A stretch of DNA of 64,000 nucleotides from Planctomycetaceae bacterium (GTDB taxonomy: Bacteria; Planctomycetota; Planctomycetia; Planctomycetales; Planctomycetaceae), in assembly GCA_027489895.1 (NCBI GenBank), contig JAIXZD010000413.1, positions 1-64,000 of the forward strand, written 5' to 3'. The stretch's first letter is position 1, and every line of letters begins with the position of its first letter. Position numbers and translations under genes: made by a program. Shown here piece by piece: positions 33,334 through 42,530 of this stretch. The notes below the pieces were generated by a model. That model saw only the letters and a list, made by a program, of their open reading frames with translations, was not told the DNA's origin and ran no database searches.

Positions 33334-34986
33334 ATGCCCACCTCCCCGCGCGGCACACGTCGCAAAACCCACCCGTCGCCGTTTCGGCATCAGCTCGACG
33401 CGCTGCAGACAGGCCATGCCCTGCACCCATTGAGCAGTGCGAGGCCGCGTCGTCTGCATCTGGTCTTTGGGGATCAGCTCGATACACAGGCCCCCTCGTT
33501 ACTGGATCTCGATCGATCGCGCGACCTGCTGTTGCTCGTCGAGGTTCGGGCCGAGGCCGAGCATGTCCCGAGCCACAGGCAGCGAACGGCGCTGTTCCTG
33601 TCGGCCATGCGGCATTTTGCGCTCGAGCGCGCCTCCGAAGGGTTCGCCGTCGACTATGTCGCCCTCGACGATGCCGGGAACACGCAGACGTTTGATGGCG
33701 AGCTGCGTCGCGCCGTCGTCCGCCATCAACCCGCCGAACTCCATGTGGTCCGGTCGGGCGAATGGCGCGTCGAACAGATGGTCGATCACTGGGCCGAAAC
33801 GCTGGCCATACCGGTTAAGCGGCATGAGCCGGCCCATTTCTATCTGACCCCCTCCGAGTTCGCCGGCTGGGCGGCTGGCAGAAAAACCACGGTCCTTGAG
33901 TATTTCTACCGCTGGATGCGCACACGAGAACAGGTGCTGCTGGATGCGTCGGGACAGCCGGTCGGAGGCCGCTGGAACTTCGACCCGGAGAATCGGGAGG
34001 CGGTGACTTCCAAAACGACCTTACCCCAGCCGCCGTTGCGGTTCCCCCCAGATCCTGTGACGCAGGAGGTGCTCGACCTCGTCCGAGCGACGTGGCCAGA
34101 TGGATACGGTGATCTCGCGGCCTTTGCCTGGCCTGTCACCCGCTCCCAGGCGCAAGAGGCCCTCGACGATTTTGTAACGCACCGACTGGCCGACTTCGGT
34201 CGGTTTCAGGATGCGATGGTGACCGGTCAGCCCTGGATGAACCACTCGCTGCTCTCGCCGCTGCTGAACCTGCAACTGCTCGATCCGCGCCAGTGCGTCG
34301 CCGCGGCCGTCGATGCCTGGAATCGGGGTCTCGCGCCCCTCAACTCGGTCGAAGGGTTTGTTCGCCAGATTCTGGGCTGGCGGGAGTTCATCCGCGGCAT
34401 CTACTGGTTCGCTGGCCCCGAGTATGGCTCGGGCAATCATCTCGAATCCCACGGGCGTCTCCCCGACTGGTACTGGACCGGCGACGTCGACATGAACTGT
34501 CTACGTCAGTCACTGGGAGAGGTGCTGGCCCACGGCTACGGGCATCACATTCAGCGGCTGATGGTGACGGGGAATTTTGCCCTCACCGCGGGCATCCAAC
34601 CCCGCGCCATCAGCGACTGGTACCTCGCCATGTATGTCGACGCGGTCGACTGGGTGACGCTGCCCAACACCTTCGGAATGGTGATGCACGCCGACGGGGG
34701 CCAAGTCGGCACCAAACCATATGCCTCAACCGGGAAGTACATCGACCGGATGAGCGACTACTGCGACGGCTGCCGATACAAACCCGACCAGCGGACCGGT
34801 CCCGACGCCTGCCCGTTCACCACGTTCTACTGGGATTTTCTGGCTCGGAACGCGGACCGGTTCAAACGGAATCCACGCATGACGCTGATGCTGAAATCGC
34901 TCGAACGCCTGCCAGAGGCCGAGCAGACGGCCATCGCCCAGCACGCCGAAGCCCTGCGACAGCGTTACGGCATTACGCCAGGGTAG
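33334..34986 (+). CDS. Iron-sulfur photolyase/cryptochrome (PhrB, FeS-BCP type)
   Basis: A 550-aa member of the prokaryotic FeS cryptochrome/photolyase family, which repairs (6-4) UV photoproducts using FAD, a ribolumazine antenna and a [4Fe-4S] cluster. The antenna domain starts RRLHLVFGDQLD (about residue 40). The C-terminal FAD domain includes FVRQILGWREFIRGIYW and GIQPRAISDWYLAMYVDAVD. Cluster ligands are Cys 389 (MNCLRQ), 477 and 480 (YCDGC) and 493 (DACPF); the spacing 88-3-13 equals that of the characterised PhrB. The N-terminal ~35 residues before the fold are extra, so the start could be later than ATG 33334. The stop TAG is inside the GTAG head of REP-A. Confidence 0.92.
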   Translation: MPTSPRGTRRKTHPSPFRHQLDALQTGHALHPLSSARPRRLHLVFGDQLDTQAPSLLDLDRSRDLLLLVEVRAEAEHVPSHRQRTALFLSAMRHFALERASEGFAVDYVALDDAGNTQTFDGELRRAVVRHQPAELHVVRSGEWRVEQMVDHWAETLAIPVKRHEPAHFYLTPSEFAGWAAGRKTTVLEYFYRWMRTREQVLLDASGQPVGGRWNFDPENREAVTSKTTLPQPPLRFPPDPVTQEVLDLVRATWPDGYGDLAAFAWPVTRSQAQEALDDFVTHRLADFGRFQDAMVTGQPWMNHSLLSPLLNLQLLDPRQCVAAAVDAWNRGLAPLNSVEGFVRQILGWREFIRGIYWFAGPEYGSGNHLESHGRLPDWYWTGDVDMNCLRQSLGEVLAHGYGHHIQRLMVTGNFALTAGIQPRAISDWYLAMYVDAVDWVTLPNTFGMVMHADGGQVGTKPYASTGKYIDRMSDYCDGCRYKPDQRTGPDACPFTTFYWDFLARNADRFKRNPRMTLMLKSLERLPEAEQTAIAQHAEALRQRYGITPG

Positions 34987-35013
34987 GGTGGGCACTGCCC
35001 ACCACTGCTCACC
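34983..35013 (+). repeat. REP-A single copy fused to the photolyase stop codon
   Basis: GTAG, the palindrome GGTGGGCACTGCCCACC, then ACTGCTCACC. The following sequence (ACTGGATCGCTAGCC) resembles the interior of the paired element at 42332, so this looks like a left half without its right end. Confidence 0.85.
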
Positions 35014-35378
35014 CGTTCGGACCACCAGACGAAAACTGGATCGCTAGCCAGCAGGGCAATCGACAGTTCCCGTTCACGACTGAACAGGGCAGCCCGCGCC
35101 CAATCAGGGCAGGCATCATCAGGAAAACAAAAAACACGGCTTCGAGACGGCGAAGTGGAGGCGGGGGAAGGGAGATTTTGAAGGGAAGCGTAAGGTGGGT
35201 CTTGGTGGTGCTTAACGACAAGCGGGTCTCTCAGGTCCACTTCCCGACGCGAATGAACTGCGGGGTCCATTCACTGCACCGACTTCACTAACGTGCCTCG
35301 CGGTCTCCACCGCCTCGAAACCATGATCCTTCAAGTTCGTTCTGTTCGGGTCTCTTCACCCGGCGATTCATCAGCCCC
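34987..35378. other. Intergenic gap after the photolyase
   Basis: Apart from the REP-A half element, nothing recognisable is seen. Short frames on the minus strand have no ribosome-binding site or family features. Confidence 0.5.
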
Positions 35379-36275
35379 TCAGGCCGATAACCGCAACTGG
35401 GCTTCTTCTGAATTGAGGGCGACAATCGCGATCCCTAACCGATCGGCCATGTCGAACACCTGCTGCTGATCGAGCACAATCGTCCGTTCACTCTCGATCG
35501 CCAGGCACCGGGCTCCGCTTTCGTACATCGTGCGAATGGAGTCAACCCCGATTGTCGGCACGTCGAACCGCATGTCCTGCTGCGGCTTGGCCACTTTCAC
35601 AATCGTGAACGGGGCACCCCGGCTCAGTTCGCCCGCCCGGCGAATGCACAGGTCGGTCCCTTCGATCGCCTCGACCGCCAGCACCGCCATGTCGCGAATC
35701 GCCACGCTCTGGCCAATATCCAGCCGCCCCATCTCCTTGGCGATTTCCCAGCCCATGCGGATGTCTTTCCATTGGGCAGGGGTGGGACGACGACGCGTCA
35801 GAAATCCATGTTTCACGAGCAGCTCCGGACAGAATTCCAGGGCGGAACGAAAGGCGAGCCGGTCGCGGGCGAATTCGGCAATCACCGCGAGCAGCAGCGT
35901 ATCGTCCTTGTGGTCACGCCGCGCATAAGTCCACAACAGATGCATGGCCCGCCAGTCTGGAAAGAAACGCCAGAACCGGTTGGGCTGAAACAGCACCTTC
36001 TTTTCGATCTTCCCCGCCATCACAATTTCGCGCACGCCCGCTTTGCGGAACAGGCGAATCGCACGGCCGACTTTGGCAATTCCGCACGTCTCGAAGCCCG
36101 AGCAGACGTTCGCGAGCGCCTCGTCGCACATCCCTGCGACACCCACGCAGAACACCTCCAGGCCCCGTTCCCGTGCCGCTTCGGCAAACAGGAATGGAAA
36201 CCGGCCATTCCCCGCCAACAGCCCCACGGGGCCTGCGGGCTGAGTCACCGATCCGAACGAAACGTGCTGATTCAT
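35379..36275 (-). CDS. lpxI: UDP-2,3-diacylglucosamine pyrophosphatase LpxI
   Basis: A 298-aa enzyme of lipid A synthesis that hydrolyses UDP-2,3-diacylglucosamine to lipid X and UMP, in place of LpxH, at the inner face of the cytoplasmic membrane. The N-terminal domain starts VGLLAGNGRFPFLFAEAARE. The C-terminal catalytic domain includes HKDDTLLLAVIAEF, GQSVAIRDMAVLAVEAIEGT and MRFDVPTIGVDSIRTMYESG, where conserved Asp and Glu residues bind metal. Length and motifs fit LpxI (formerly DUF1009) throughout. ATG 36275. It lies 96 bases downstream of lpxD on the same strand, a common lipid A gene arrangement, so both are probably cotranscribed. Confidence 0.93.
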   Translation of the reverse strand: MNQHVSFGSVTQPAGPVGLLAGNGRFPFLFAEAARERGLEVFCVGVAGMCDEALANVCSGFETCGIAKVGRAIRLFRKAGVREIVMAGKIEKKVLFQPNRFWRFFPDWRAMHLLWTYARRDHKDDTLLLAVIAEFARDRLAFRSALEFCPELLVKHGFLTRRRPTPAQWKDIRMGWEIAKEMGRLDIGQSVAIRDMAVLAVEAIEGTDLCIRRAGELSRGAPFTIVKVAKPQQDMRFDVPTIGVDSIRTMYESGARCLAIESERTIVLDQQQVFDMADRLGIAIVALNSEEAQLRLSA

Positions 36276-36371
36276 TGCAACGGGCAGTAACAGGCACAGG
36301 GAAAACAGGCTCGGGGAACTTCACACACTCGAACAGAGAGTTTTGGACGCCGATCGACCAGAGTGGTCGCG

Positions 36372-37451
36372 TCAACCGGCCTTCCGCGATTCCGCCAACG
36401 TGGCCGCTTCAATCGCCTCGACCCGCTGGACCAGATCTCGCACGGTCTTCCGCATCTCGGGCAGTTTCACCGTCGCCATCGCGACTTTGAACGCCTCCTG
36501 CTCGGGCAGTGCGGGATAACCCACCTGGGTCTCGCCCTCGGGCACGTTCTTGTGAACGCCCGATTTTGCCCCCACCGTACTGCCAGTTCCCAGATGCAGG
36601 TGATCGGCCACACCGACCTGCCCCGCGAGGCGGACGTAATCGCCCGTCGTCACCGAACCGGCCAGCCCCACCTGCGACACGAACACATTGTGTTTGCCCA
36701 GTTCGCAGTTGTGGCCAATCATCACCAGGTTATCGAGCTTGCTCCCCTCGCCGATGATCGTCGGGCCAATCATGCCTCGGTCGATCGTCGTGTTCGCGCC
36801 AATCTCGCAGTCCTGCTCGACGCGGACATGTCCCATCTGCGGGATCTTCTCGAACCGGTGGTTGCGGAAGCGGTAGCCGAATCCATCGGCCCCAATCACC
36901 GCCCCGGCATGAATCGTCACCCGGTCACCCACCCAGACGTCGTCATACAGCGTGACCCGCGGGTGGAGCGTGCAGTCGTTCCCGATCTGACAGTCCCGCC
37001 CGATCGTCACCCCCGAGTGAATATCGCAGCCCGAGCCGACCTCGGCCCCGTCATCGATGAACGCCCCGGGGTAGATATTCGTGTTCGGACCGATCTTCGC
37101 CTTCGGGCTGACATAGGCCTGGGGCGAGACGCCAATCGCCGCCCGCTGCCGTTCCGGGCGGAACCGCCGGAGCGTCTTGATGAATGCATCGAGCGGGTCG
37201 GCCACCAGCAGCCAAACCGTTGGCCCTTCGGCAGGCAACTGCCCCTGAGCGGATTCCGGCACCAGACACGCCGCGGCCTGGCACTCGCCAATTTTCCGCA
37301 GATGCTTGGCATCGCCAATGAACGTCACGCAATTCGCGCCCGCCCGATCAAACGGCAGGGCGGCGGTGACCGTGACCTCTCCCGAACCAAGAATCCGGGC
37401 GCCTAATTCCGAGGCAAGCTGCGCGACGCGAACAGACACGATGGGCGGCAT
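36372..37451 (-). CDS. lpxD: UDP-3-O-acylglucosamine N-acyltransferase LpxD
   Basis: A 359-aa enzyme that transfers a hydroxyacyl chain from acyl carrier protein to UDP-3-O-acylglucosamine in lipid A synthesis. An N-terminal uridine-binding domain (SVRVAQLASELGARILGSGE) is followed by a left-handed parallel beta-helix of hexapeptide repeats (IGPNTNIYPGAFIDDGAEVG and following). The catalytic His is in VMIGHNCELG, and GADGFGYRF is conserved. A C-terminal helix (MRKTVRDLVQRVEAIEAATL) completes the trimer-type structure. GGAAAGG immediately precedes ATG 37451. It is followed by lpxI; other lpx genes are not in the window. Confidence 0.95.
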   Translation of the reverse strand: MPPIVSVRVAQLASELGARILGSGEVTVTAALPFDRAGANCVTFIGDAKHLRKIGECQAAACLVPESAQGQLPAEGPTVWLLVADPLDAFIKTLRRFRPERQRAAIGVSPQAYVSPKAKIGPNTNIYPGAFIDDGAEVGSGCDIHSGVTIGRDCQIGNDCTLHPRVTLYDDVWVGDRVTIHAGAVIGADGFGYRFRNHRFEKIPQMGHVRVEQDCEIGANTTIDRGMIGPTIIGEGSKLDNLVMIGHNCELGKHNVFVSQVGLAGSVTTGDYVRLAGQVGVADHLHLGTGSTVGAKSGVHKNVPEGETQVGYPALPEQEAFKVAMATVKLPEMRKTVRDLVQRVEAIEAATLAESRKAG

Positions 37452-37860
37452 CCTTTCCGCTGACGGTCGTTCCCCCGTGCCGCTCCAGCGCACGTCATCG
37501 AGAACGACTCAACCGAATGAAACCAAAGTCATGCATTGCCGACAATGGCAGTTTGCGAAGAATAAGCAAACCGAGACTGGCCAGCGCGCGAACCGTCAGC
37601 CGAGGCCGGTCGGCCAAACCATTGCCCCTGCGACTCCATGTACAGTGAAATCCCTCCCTGAGGATTTGCACGCCCTGCGCGTTTTTGCTTTTCCGCTCTG
37701 GTCGTCACAGTCGATACAATCGATCACGGAGACGCGGCCCAGCGCACAGGCGGGGCCCGACTGTCCATCAGGTTGCGGGCCTAACCCGTTGATTGATAAC
37801 AGGTTGCAAATTGTAGGCGGGGCGGGATGCTCGCGCCGGTGGAAACGGAGAGACGCCGAC
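37452..37860. other. Divergent gap between lpxD and a secreted protein
   Basis: No gene, repeat family or terminator was recognised in these 409 bases. Promoters for both directions are expected here but could not be placed. Confidence 0.4.
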
Positions 37861-39723
37861 ATGGGAACGGAATTCAAGACGCAGGCCGACACGTTCATTT
37901 CTGCGGGAACCTCGCACGTTCGGGGAACGCTGTCGGGCTGGGCACGGTTCTGGCAGCAGGCAGGGTCCGGCCTGGGGCACGCCCGTCAGGGGTTGCTCGC
38001 TGGCGTCGCAGGGCTGGCGCTGGTCTCGGGTGCTCTCATCGAAACGCCTTCGTTCGGCCAGGCAACCGCCAAAAAACCGGCGACCAAAAAGAAAGTCGTC
38101 GCCAAGGTTGAAAAAGGCCCCAGCGCCGCCAAGGGCGGGGTGCTCCCCAAATCGGCCCTCACCATCGTGCTGAAAAGCACTGCGGAAGGCTTCGCCGACA
38201 TCGAGCACTTGTTCAAATTGGCCGCCGCCCCGGAACAGTCCAAGACGCTCGTCGAGACGATCGACCTGTTCCTGAAGGGCGTCAATCGCGAGAAGCCGCT
38301 CGCCGTCCAGAGTTACGTCGCAGGGACGAACCTGAAGCACATGATCTCGCTGCCGATCGCGGACGCGAAAGCCCTCAAAGAGTTCCTGAAGAACCTCAAC
38401 GATGTCGACCTCGGCAATAAGCCGGTTCCCGGGGCGCTCAATCTGTTTGAGATCAAGGGGCTGATCGAAGCCGGGGCGTTCCTGCGGTTCGATCCCAAAA
38501 TCGCTTATGCCGTCATCGCCGAATGGCGGGACGAAGCCGAAGCCTACAAAACAGTCCCCGATGCCGCCCTCCTGGGAACGGATGACCTCGTCGTTCTCGT
38601 CGAAGGCAGTGCCGCCCAGTCGGCCGAGCGCAAGACCGCGTTCGCCCGGTTGCGGAAGGAATCGGTCGACGCGATCAAGCGCGGTCCCAAGGAAACCCAG
38701 GCCGCCTTCGATCTGCGCAAGCAGGCGGTCCTCAACCAGCTCGATGAATTCGAACGGTTCTTCGTTGATGCCGAAACGATTCGCCTGGGCTGGACGACCG
38801 ACACGAAGGCGAACGTCGCCACCCTGACGATCGACCTCACTCCCCTCCCCGGGACCGACCTCGCCCAGAGTGCCGAACTGCTCGGCACCCACGCCAACGA
38901 GTTCCAGGGCCTCTCGGCCGAAGGATCGGTTGTCACGGGCGACATCAACTTCCCGCTCGACACGCTCCGCAAGAAGCAGCTCGCCGCGAACATTCCGCTG
39001 ACCGTCGCCGCCCTCGATGAAGAGACCGATGCCGACACCAAGCTGACCGCGGCCGAAAAAACGGCGGGCAAGCAGCTCTCGGCCGCGGGCGGGGAACTGG
39101 CCGCTGGCTTGGGCCGGATTGGCGTTCTCAACGGGTTCATTCGCATCTACCCGTCGGGTTCAGGCAAGTTTGTCCTGCTGGCCGGGGGCAAGGTCGAAGA
39201 CAGCAGCAAAATGGTCGACCTGCTCAAGGCGGCGGCCGAGCGTCTGGGCGGAGCCGATCGACTGAGCGTCGATGTCGACAGCGAGGGCGACGTGAAAATT
39301 CATGCCCTGTCGCTGGCCGCCTATCAGAAAGACTACCCCGAAATCATCGCCGCTGACGGCAAGATGTACATCGGGCTGACCCCGACGAAGATGTGGCTGG
39401 CCGGTGGCGATGGCGCTCTCGAAAAGCTGAAGGCCGCGATTCAGGCGAATGCCAAAGAGACCCCTTCGACGGCCGGTCCGGTGGCGAAGTTCGACGCGAA
39501 CATCGCTCCCTGGCTCAAGATTCTCGACCGTGAGTTGGGTTCGATTGGCGATCCCACGCTCCGCAAGCTGGCCCTCGAAGCCTTCGCGGCTGGCAAAGAC
39601 ACCTGGGGACTCAGCCTGACCAAGGCTGGCAACAAGGTGACCGTCAGCATTCGCTTCGACGAAGGCGTGCTCCGCATGGCGGGCAAGGTCGGTGCGAAGT
39701 TCGTCAAGGAATCGCTCGAGTAG
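37861..39723 (+). CDS. Exported protein of unknown function
   Basis: A 620-aa protein I do not recognise. A long N-region (MGTEFKTQADTFISAGTSHV, with a possible amphipathic helix) precedes a hydrophobic segment at about residues 43-62 (GLLAGVAGLALVSGALIETP), then GQATAKKPATKKKVVAKVEK, a basic linker. The remainder is alpha/beta and mildly acidic, with repeated similar segments (ALTIVLKSTAEGFADIEHLF; FIRIYPSGSGKFVLLAGGKV) that suggest two related lobes. No catalytic motif is visible. GGAGAG lies just upstream of ATG 37861. It may be a periplasmic protein or one anchored by a single helix. The TAG stop belongs to GTAG at 39720, the start of a repeat element. Confidence 0.68.
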   Translation: MGTEFKTQADTFISAGTSHVRGTLSGWARFWQQAGSGLGHARQGLLAGVAGLALVSGALIETPSFGQATAKKPATKKKVVAKVEKGPSAAKGGVLPKSALTIVLKSTAEGFADIEHLFKLAAAPEQSKTLVETIDLFLKGVNREKPLAVQSYVAGTNLKHMISLPIADAKALKEFLKNLNDVDLGNKPVPGALNLFEIKGLIEAGAFLRFDPKIAYAVIAEWRDEAEAYKTVPDAALLGTDDLVVLVEGSAAQSAERKTAFARLRKESVDAIKRGPKETQAAFDLRKQAVLNQLDEFERFFVDAETIRLGWTTDTKANVATLTIDLTPLPGTDLAQSAELLGTHANEFQGLSAEGSVVTGDINFPLDTLRKKQLAANIPLTVAALDEETDADTKLTAAEKTAGKQLSAAGGELAAGLGRIGVLNGFIRIYPSGSGKFVLLAGGKVEDSSKMVDLLKAAAERLGGADRLSVDVDSEGDVKIHALSLAAYQKDYPEIIAADGKMYIGLTPTKMWLAGGDGALEKLKAAIQANAKETPSTAGPVAKFDANIAPWLKILDRELGSIGDPTLRKLALEAFAAGKDTWGLSLTKAGNKVTVSIRFDEGVLRMAGKVGAKFVKESLE

Positions 39724-39865
39724 TGGTCCGTCTACAGGTCAATGTCAGGCAGAAAGAACAGGTCGGGCCTGCCCGACACCAACACTTTTGCCTTTTGACT
39801 TTTGCCTTTTGACTTGCTCCGTGCTGACGCAACCTGACACCAATCGATGGACGGAGCCTGAGGGG
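39720..39865. repeat. REP-G element with TTTTGAC/TTTTGCC heptads
   Basis: It opens with GTAGTGGTCCGTC (39720) and AATGTCAGGC. The central palindrome GTCGGGCCTGCCCGAC (39761-39776) is followed by heptads CTTTTGCC, TTTTGAC, TTTTGCC, TTTTGAC (39785-39812). The far end (CCTGACACCAATCGATGGAC) is roughly the inverse of the start. The full element recurs at 58876-59013, with partial ones at 56067 and 56938. Confidence 0.75.
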
Positions 39866-39876
39866 GTTTTGGTTCG

Positions 39877-40449
39877 ATGGCAGGCAGGTCCCGGGAATTG
39901 CTCGATCGGCGGTTGAGCCGCGTGGTCGTGATTGACCTGCAGGAACGGCTCGTCCCGGTCATCGCCGGTCGCGAAGAGCTGCTCGCCGACACTCGGCTGC
40001 TCATCGAAGGGGCCCGCGTGTGGGGTGTGCCGGTCACCTTGACCGAGCAGTACCCGCAAGGACTGGGGGGCACCGTCCCGGAGATTCGCGGACTGGTAGA
40101 CGACACTCCCCGCGAAAAACTGCGGATGAGCGCGGCCGACTGTCTGGCGTGGGGCCCCTCGTCGCAGGCCGAGCGGTCGCAGGTGGTTGTGGCGGGCATC
40201 GAAACGCACGTCTGCGTCCAGCAGACCGCGCTCGACCTGCTGGCCATCGGCTATCAGGTCTTCATCGCGGTCGATGCGGTGGGGACCCGTCATCCCCGCG
40301 ATCACGACGTGGCGCTCGCCCGATTGGCCAGTTCCGGGGCGACGCTGACGACCGTCGAATCGATCCTGTTCGAATGGGCCGAACAATCCGGCACCCCCGA
40401 GTTCAAACAGACCAGCGCCCTCGTCAAAGCCCGCTCCGCCCAGAGGTAG
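39877..40449 (+). CDS. Isochorismatase-like cysteine hydrolase
   Basis: A 190-aa member of the isochorismatase/nicotinamidase fold. The catalytic triad is readable: Asp 20 (VVVIDLQERL), Lys 91 (DTPREKLRMS) and nucleophile Cys 113 (VAGIETHVCVQQTALDLL). The last is the cis-peptide and Cys motif of the YcaC-like subgroup, members of which act on amides or remain unassigned. It is cytoplasmic, with no signal peptide. AGGGGG lies upstream of ATG 39877. It sits between two repeat elements and has no pathway neighbours, so the substrate cannot be deduced. The TAG stop is part of the GTAG of REP-A. Confidence 0.85.
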   Translation: MAGRSRELLDRRLSRVVVIDLQERLVPVIAGREELLADTRLLIEGARVWGVPVTLTEQYPQGLGGTVPEIRGLVDDTPREKLRMSAADCLAWGPSSQAERSQVVVAGIETHVCVQQTALDLLAIGYQVFIAVDAVGTRHPRDHDVALARLASSGATLTTVESILFEWAEQSGTPEFKQTSALVKARSAQR

Positions 40450-40624
40450 GGTGGGCACTGCCCACCAGCGCTCACCGGCCCCCATCCACGGACCCGCTCC
40501 TCGATCGCTCTCCAGCACTGGCCACATCGCGCCTGCCCAAAGTCGTTACGAGACCGGAGGAGCAGGGGGTGAGCGATCTGGTGTTTGTAGACGGGTGAGC
40601 ATTGGTGGGCAGTGCCCACCCTAC
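40446..40624. repeat. REP-A inverted pair (179 bp)
   Basis: The 31-bp left end (40446-40476) is GTAG, GGTGGGCACTGCCCACC and AGCGCTCACC. The right end (40594-40624) is its reverse complement with two differences. The interior is not coding. Another 179-bp pair with different interior sequence is at 42332. The left GTAG holds the stop codon of the isochorismatase gene. Confidence 0.9.
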
Positions 40625-40630
40625 CCACGC

Positions 40631-42220
40631 TTAGCGCAGCTCGCCCGACAGTTTGACGCCATCAAACGCGCCGTACAGTCCCTTGCCCAAGCGGATCGAC
40701 TTCCACCCGCGACTACTCGCGACGCGTTCAGCCAGCGGCCCGGTCAATTTGCTGCGGGCCAATTCCTTGCCGTCCTGTCGAATCACCAGCTCGTCGCCCG
40801 AGAGCACGAACTCGAAGCGAGTCGGGCCGGTGGTCCAGGCGGTGTTCGCGCCCAGATGGCCTGGGGCCGACAGCCGATAGACGGCTCCGTACGACTTCCA
40901 CTTCTCCGGGGCCAGAAACGGATTCTTCTCCGGCTCCCAAACGCAAGGATCTTTGGCCGAGGTCGAGACAAATAGATCCGGGCCGATCGTGACGAGACTC
41001 GTCACCCGCTGTCCCCACTGGTTGCTGACGGCGTTCCCCTTGTTCTCGACGTCGTAGGGGTGCGTGATCGCGGTCGATAGCTCCGGATGGGCGAACATTC
41101 GCCGGGCAAACGTCCACGCATCACGGTCGGGGTGATACCGCCACACCTCGCCCCAAGGCCAGACACCCACGTACAGCTCCCCGCCGTAGATGACGGTCGT
41201 CTGCGCCTCGCGGGAGGAACTGGAGACGCCCGGCAGCACCGGTGGCCAGCCCGCCCGGTCGACAATCTTCGCCCCGTCGTATTCGAAAATGCGACCGGTC
41301 GGATACTGCCCCATCACCAGGCGGTCGTTGAAGGCCATCGTCGAGTAGAGCTGGTAACTGACGGCCAGATTCGGGAGCAGCAAACGCGACCAGCGCTTGC
41401 CATCGAACACATAGAACCCGCCCACATTCGAACCAGTGACAACCTGCGTGCCGTACTGCCCCCACGCAAACGTCGTCTCGCCAACGATCGGCAGCGTATG
41501 CACCACCGCCCGGCCCAGATCGACCCGCTCTTCGCCCGGCTTCCACGGGCAGGCATACAGCTTGCTGAAGCCGTCATCGTCGCTCGTCCACGGCCTGTAG
41601 CCACCGTCGCGGCGGTTGATGTGATAAAAGCAGAGGTGTCCACGGGCATAGAAGAAGAGGACGTACGAACCCGACTCGGGATGATTGAGAATCGGCTCGC
41701 CCTTATAGAGCACGCTGCTCCCCGACCACTCCAGCAACCCATCGCCGACGCGCATCGCCTCGCGAGAATCGGCGTCCGGCTGCCAGGTGTTCGCCTGCGG
41801 GTCCCAGACTTTCGTGCCGCCAAACACCGACCGCAGCGTTTCATCGCGGCCGGTGAGATAGGTGCCGCACAGATCGTTGGGACGCGGTAGCTCGTCCGAA
41901 GTCACCACCCGGTCAGCGCTCGTCGAACGGACGAAGAACTGCACCGCATGCCGGTCCGCCCGGTAGTAGGTGTTGTACAGATTCTGGAAACCGGCCCCGA
42001 CAACAAGGTCCCCATCAGCCGAGGTCACTTCAAACAGCGAGCCGAAGCTTTGGCCGACATCTTCACCGCGATCAACCTCGATCGAGATCGTGGTGGCCGG
42101 CGGCTCGGCGCTGAGAACCGGCGAGCCGAACCAGAGCGTCAGACAGGCCAGCCCCAGTGCGGACCAGCGGGAACCGAACGAGTGTTGAATGGGCGTGACC
42201 GCGCGAAAGTCCATCGGCAT
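40631..42220 (-). CDS. Secreted beta-propeller-like protein of unknown function
   Basis: A 529-aa exported protein. The signal peptide (WSALGLACLTLWFGSPVLSA) supports ATG 42220, which has TGGAGA upstream. The body has repeating beta-rich blocks with Trp, Gly and Tyr, each reading like a propeller blade: GDLVVGAGFQNLYNTYYRAD, GGFYVFDGKRWSRL, GRIFEYDGAKIVDRAGWPP and YVGVWPWGEVWRYHPDRDAW. The last ~70 residues resemble a small jelly-roll or concluding beta domain (RFEFVLSGDELVIRQDGKEL). Kelch- or YncE-like folds are possible. No catalytic residues can be named. Possibly a carbohydrate- or surface-binding protein; this is inference from the fold only. Confidence 0.65.
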   Translation of the reverse strand: MPMDFRAVTPIQHSFGSRWSALGLACLTLWFGSPVLSAEPPATTISIEVDRGEDVGQSFGSLFEVTSADGDLVVGAGFQNLYNTYYRADRHAVQFFVRSTSADRVVTSDELPRPNDLCGTYLTGRDETLRSVFGGTKVWDPQANTWQPDADSREAMRVGDGLLEWSGSSVLYKGEPILNHPESGSYVLFFYARGHLCFYHINRRDGGYRPWTSDDDGFSKLYACPWKPGEERVDLGRAVVHTLPIVGETTFAWGQYGTQVVTGSNVGGFYVFDGKRWSRLLLPNLAVSYQLYSTMAFNDRLVMGQYPTGRIFEYDGAKIVDRAGWPPVLPGVSSSSREAQTTVIYGGELYVGVWPWGEVWRYHPDRDAWTFARRMFAHPELSTAITHPYDVENKGNAVSNQWGQRVTSLVTIGPDLFVSTSAKDPCVWEPEKNPFLAPEKWKSYGAVYRLSAPGHLGANTAWTTGPTRFEFVLSGDELVIRQDGKELARSKLTGPLAERVASSRGWKSIRLGKGLYGAFDGVKLSGELR

Positions 42221-42530
42221 GAAGCTGTCTCCAGGATGCGGTCGCGCGGCGCTAGCGACCTCCCGCATATCATGACGAAATCCCACCCCGGACGCACCCG
42301 CAGCGCTCTGCCCCACAAACGCCAGAACGCCGTAGGGTGGGCACTGCCCACCAAGCGCTCACCAGCACGGCCCACCAAAACCAAACTGGATCGCCAACCG
42401 ACTCTGACCGACTCTGGCGGAACAGCGGTTTGTCGGAATCGGTTGAAGCCGGGGGTGTGTGGAATGGTGGTTGGAAACTGGTGAGCAGTGGTGGGCAATG
42501 CCCACCCTACCCCCAGGGACGATGCCCGCG
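42221..42530. other. Intergenic gap filled by a REP-A pair
   Basis: No gene is supported. Most of the gap is the 179-bp REP-A element at 42332-42510. Confidence 0.7.
42332..42510. repeat. REP-A inverted pair (179 bp)
   Basis: Left end GTAG plus GGTGGGCACTGCCCACC and AAGCGCTCACC. The right end (42480-42510) is the inverse with a few changes (GGTGAGCAGTGGTGGGC ... CCCACCCTAC). The interior contains ACTGGATCGCCAACCGAC, which is shared with the single copies at 34983, 53390 and 56783. Confidence 0.9.

Noticed and set aside
35009-35270. Minus-strand short frames after the photolyase
   Set aside because: No ribosome-binding site; one runs into the REP-A repeat. Hydrophobic stretches alone are not enough.
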